In this document: piece by piece, positions 5,042-6,048 of the stretch
How the letters are laid out: every line of letters starts with the position of its first letter
How positions within the stretch are numbered: position 1 is the stretch's first letter
NCBI GenBank assembly: GCA_900321915.1
Contig: ONXW01000404.1
Location: 1-6,048 of the forward strand
DNA: 6,048 bases
DNA from: an uncultured Eubacteriales bacterium
GTDB lineage: Bacteria; Bacillota; Clostridia; Lachnospirales; Lachnospiraceae
Direction of reading: 5' to 3'
Translations under genes and position numbers: made by a program
The notes under the pieces: model-generated
Seen by the model: only the letters and a program-made list of their open reading frames with translations
Told to the model about the DNA's origin: nothing
Database searches by the model: none

Positions 5042-6048
5042 ATGCCTCTGCCCAAAAAACCTCTTTCTTCTTACATCGATACCGCCTCCGACCTGCGGGT
5101 CAGAATTTTCAGGATCCTGGCCACCGGGGGATTTACTGTCAGTGCCTTAACCGGCATCATCAACCTGGTTGTGGGCCTGCCGATACGCAATACCATCATG
5201 TGCTGGAGCACCGCGCTCCTGTCCCTTGTCCTGATCCTGTACGCCAGCCGCACCGGCCGTTACCGCACCTGTGTCAGGATAACCATCGTGCTGATTTTTC
5301 TTGTGATATTCACCTTCCTGTTCCTGGACGGAGGAGGCTACAAAAGCGGCATGCCCCTGTATTTTGTGATGGCGGTGGTGTTTACCGCGTTCATGCTGGA
5401 AGGGACGGAGATGTTTTTCTTCTCTGCCGTGGAGATTCTGTGGTACAGCGGGCTGTGCATCTATGCATACCGGCATCCCGGGGCTGTCAACGTGTTTGAA
5501 CAGGAGAGCGACATGCTGACGGATATCCTTATCGCGCTGCCGGTAGTCTCCGTCGTCCTTGCGTCCACTATGTACCTCCAGCTGCAGCTGATACGGAAAA
5601 AGCAGGAGGAGCTGGAGGAAGCCCGGAAGGAAGCCCTCTCCGCCAGCGAGGCGAAGACAGCCTTTCTGGCCAATATGAGCCACGATATCCGCACTCCGCT
5701 GAATACGGTGATGTCCCTCAATGAACTGATCGCCGGCCGGACCGCGTCCGACGAAATCCGGGGCTGGACGGATGATATCAGGCTCTCCTGCGATATCCTG
5801 CTCTCCCTCGTCGGGGACATTCTGGACCTCTCCCGGATCGAATCCGGCCGGAGCCGTTTTCCCGAGGCGCCTTATCTCACGGTCCAGCTTCTGCAGGAGA
5901 CGGAAGCTACCTGGCAGAGGGCCGCGAAAAAGGCCGGGCTCTCCTTCCGCCTGATGGCGGAGGAATCCCTGCCCTCCGTGATGTCCGGCCACCTGGATTC
6001 CATCCGCAAGATCGTGAACAACCTTGTTGGAAATGCCGTTAAATACAC
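5042..6048 (+). CDS. Membrane sensor histidine kinase (3' end missing)
   Basis: Translation from ATG 5042 stays open to the window edge, giving 335 full codons. Residues 1-20 are cytoplasmic. About six hydrophobic segments follow: roughly 22-47, 51-69, 77-96, 104-120, 123-143 and 159-180. Then comes a charged coiled-coil (184-206, RKKQEELEEARKEAL). The HisKA dimerisation domain has FLANMSHDIRTPLN with the expected phospho-acceptor His214. LLSLVGDILDLSRIESGR (253-270) is the second HisKA helix (X-box). The start of HATPase_c is visible as the N box RKIVNNLVGNAVKY (322-335), cut at the edge. No extracellular PAS or Cache domain is present, so sensing is probably through the membrane bundle. The HDIRTP/ILDLSRIESG style is common in hybrid kinases with receiver domains at the C-terminus; whether one is present cannot be seen. 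It is divergent from the lipoprotein gene across 149 bases. The membrane domain family is not one I can name. Confidence 0.92.
   Translation, partial: MPLPKKPLSSYIDTASDLRVRIFRILATGGFTVSALTGIINLVVGLPIRNTIMCWSTALLSLVLILYASRTGRYRTCVRITIVLIFLVIFTFLFLDGGGYKSGMPLYFVMAVVFTAFMLEGTEMFFFSAVEILWYSGLCIYAYRHPGAVNVFEQESDMLTDILIALPVVSVVLASTMYLQLQLIRKKQEELEEARKEALSASEAKTAFLANMSHDIRTPLNTVMSLNELIAGRTASDEIRGWTDDIRLSCDILLSLVGDILDLSRIESGRSRFPEAPYLTVQLLQETEATWQRAAKKAGLSFRLMAEESLPSVMSGHLDSIRKIVNNLVGNAVKY

Noticed and set aside
5147..5992. Minus-strand 281-codon open frame opposite the histidine kinase
   Set aside because: The plus strand there encodes clear HisKA and N-box motifs; the antisense product has no recognisable feature.

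Overview
The window reads as part of a moderately GC-rich genome of an anaerobic, low-oxygen-redox Clostridia-type bacterium (Lachnospiraceae-like is my best guess). Grounds for this are the strong AGGAGG-type ribosome binding sites, a Gram-positive-style lipoprotein, an iron-sulfur flavoprotein operon of the NADH/ferredoxin electron-bifurcation type, and a membrane histidine kinase with an HDIRTP-type H box. The taxon is inferred from gene style only. There are four protein genes, two of them cut by the window edges, and no RNA gene, insertion sequence or CRISPR array that I can see.

Left block (1-3431, plus strand): two tightly spaced genes, 11 bases apart, encode a large soluble electron-transfer complex. 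The first is the 3' 460 codons of a NuoF/HydB-type FMN flavoprotein with the N3 [4Fe-4S] motif and a C-terminal 2x[4Fe-4S] ferredoxin domain. The second is a 678-residue fusion: a NuoG-like [2Fe-2S] domain, a GltD/NfnB-like FAD/NAD(P)H oxidoreductase core with its own N-terminal cysteine clusters, and a C-terminal NuoG/HydA-like 2x[4Fe-4S] module. A NAD(H)-type FMN site next to a NADP(H)-type FAD site linked by many Fe-S clusters is the layout expected of an electron-bifurcating, ferredoxin-dependent transhydrogenase of the StnABC (Sporomusa) type. The expected small NuoE-like partner would lie upstream of the window. A perfect 15-bp-stem hairpin (3461-3495) closes this operon and also the gene facing it.

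Middle block (3528-4892, minus strand): a 454-residue lipoprotein. It has a signal peptide with lipobox, an acidic spacer, a compact domain that resembles the PsbP/Mog1-like fold, a Pro/Thr/Lys linker, and a remarkable 199-residue tail made of Tyr, Asp, Glu, Gly, Trp and Asn. By hand count the tail has about 41 Tyr and 69 acidic residues, and no Lys, Arg, His, Leu, Met or Cys. The tail is built from an 84-residue duplication, a 7-residue duplication and a 9-residue (27-bp) near-identical tandem repeat at the C-terminus.

Right block (4893-6048): a 149-bp divergent intergenic region holds three separate palindromes and -10-like elements for both directions. It is followed by the first 335 codons of a sensor histidine kinase with about six membrane segments, a coiled-coil, HisKA and the start of HATPase_c. 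It runs off the end of the window. The divergent arrangement suggests, but does not prove, shared control of the lipoprotein and the kinase. The most unusual item is the acidic, tyrosine-rich repetitive lipoprotein tail. The redox operon belongs to a recently described enzyme class rather than a wholly new one.
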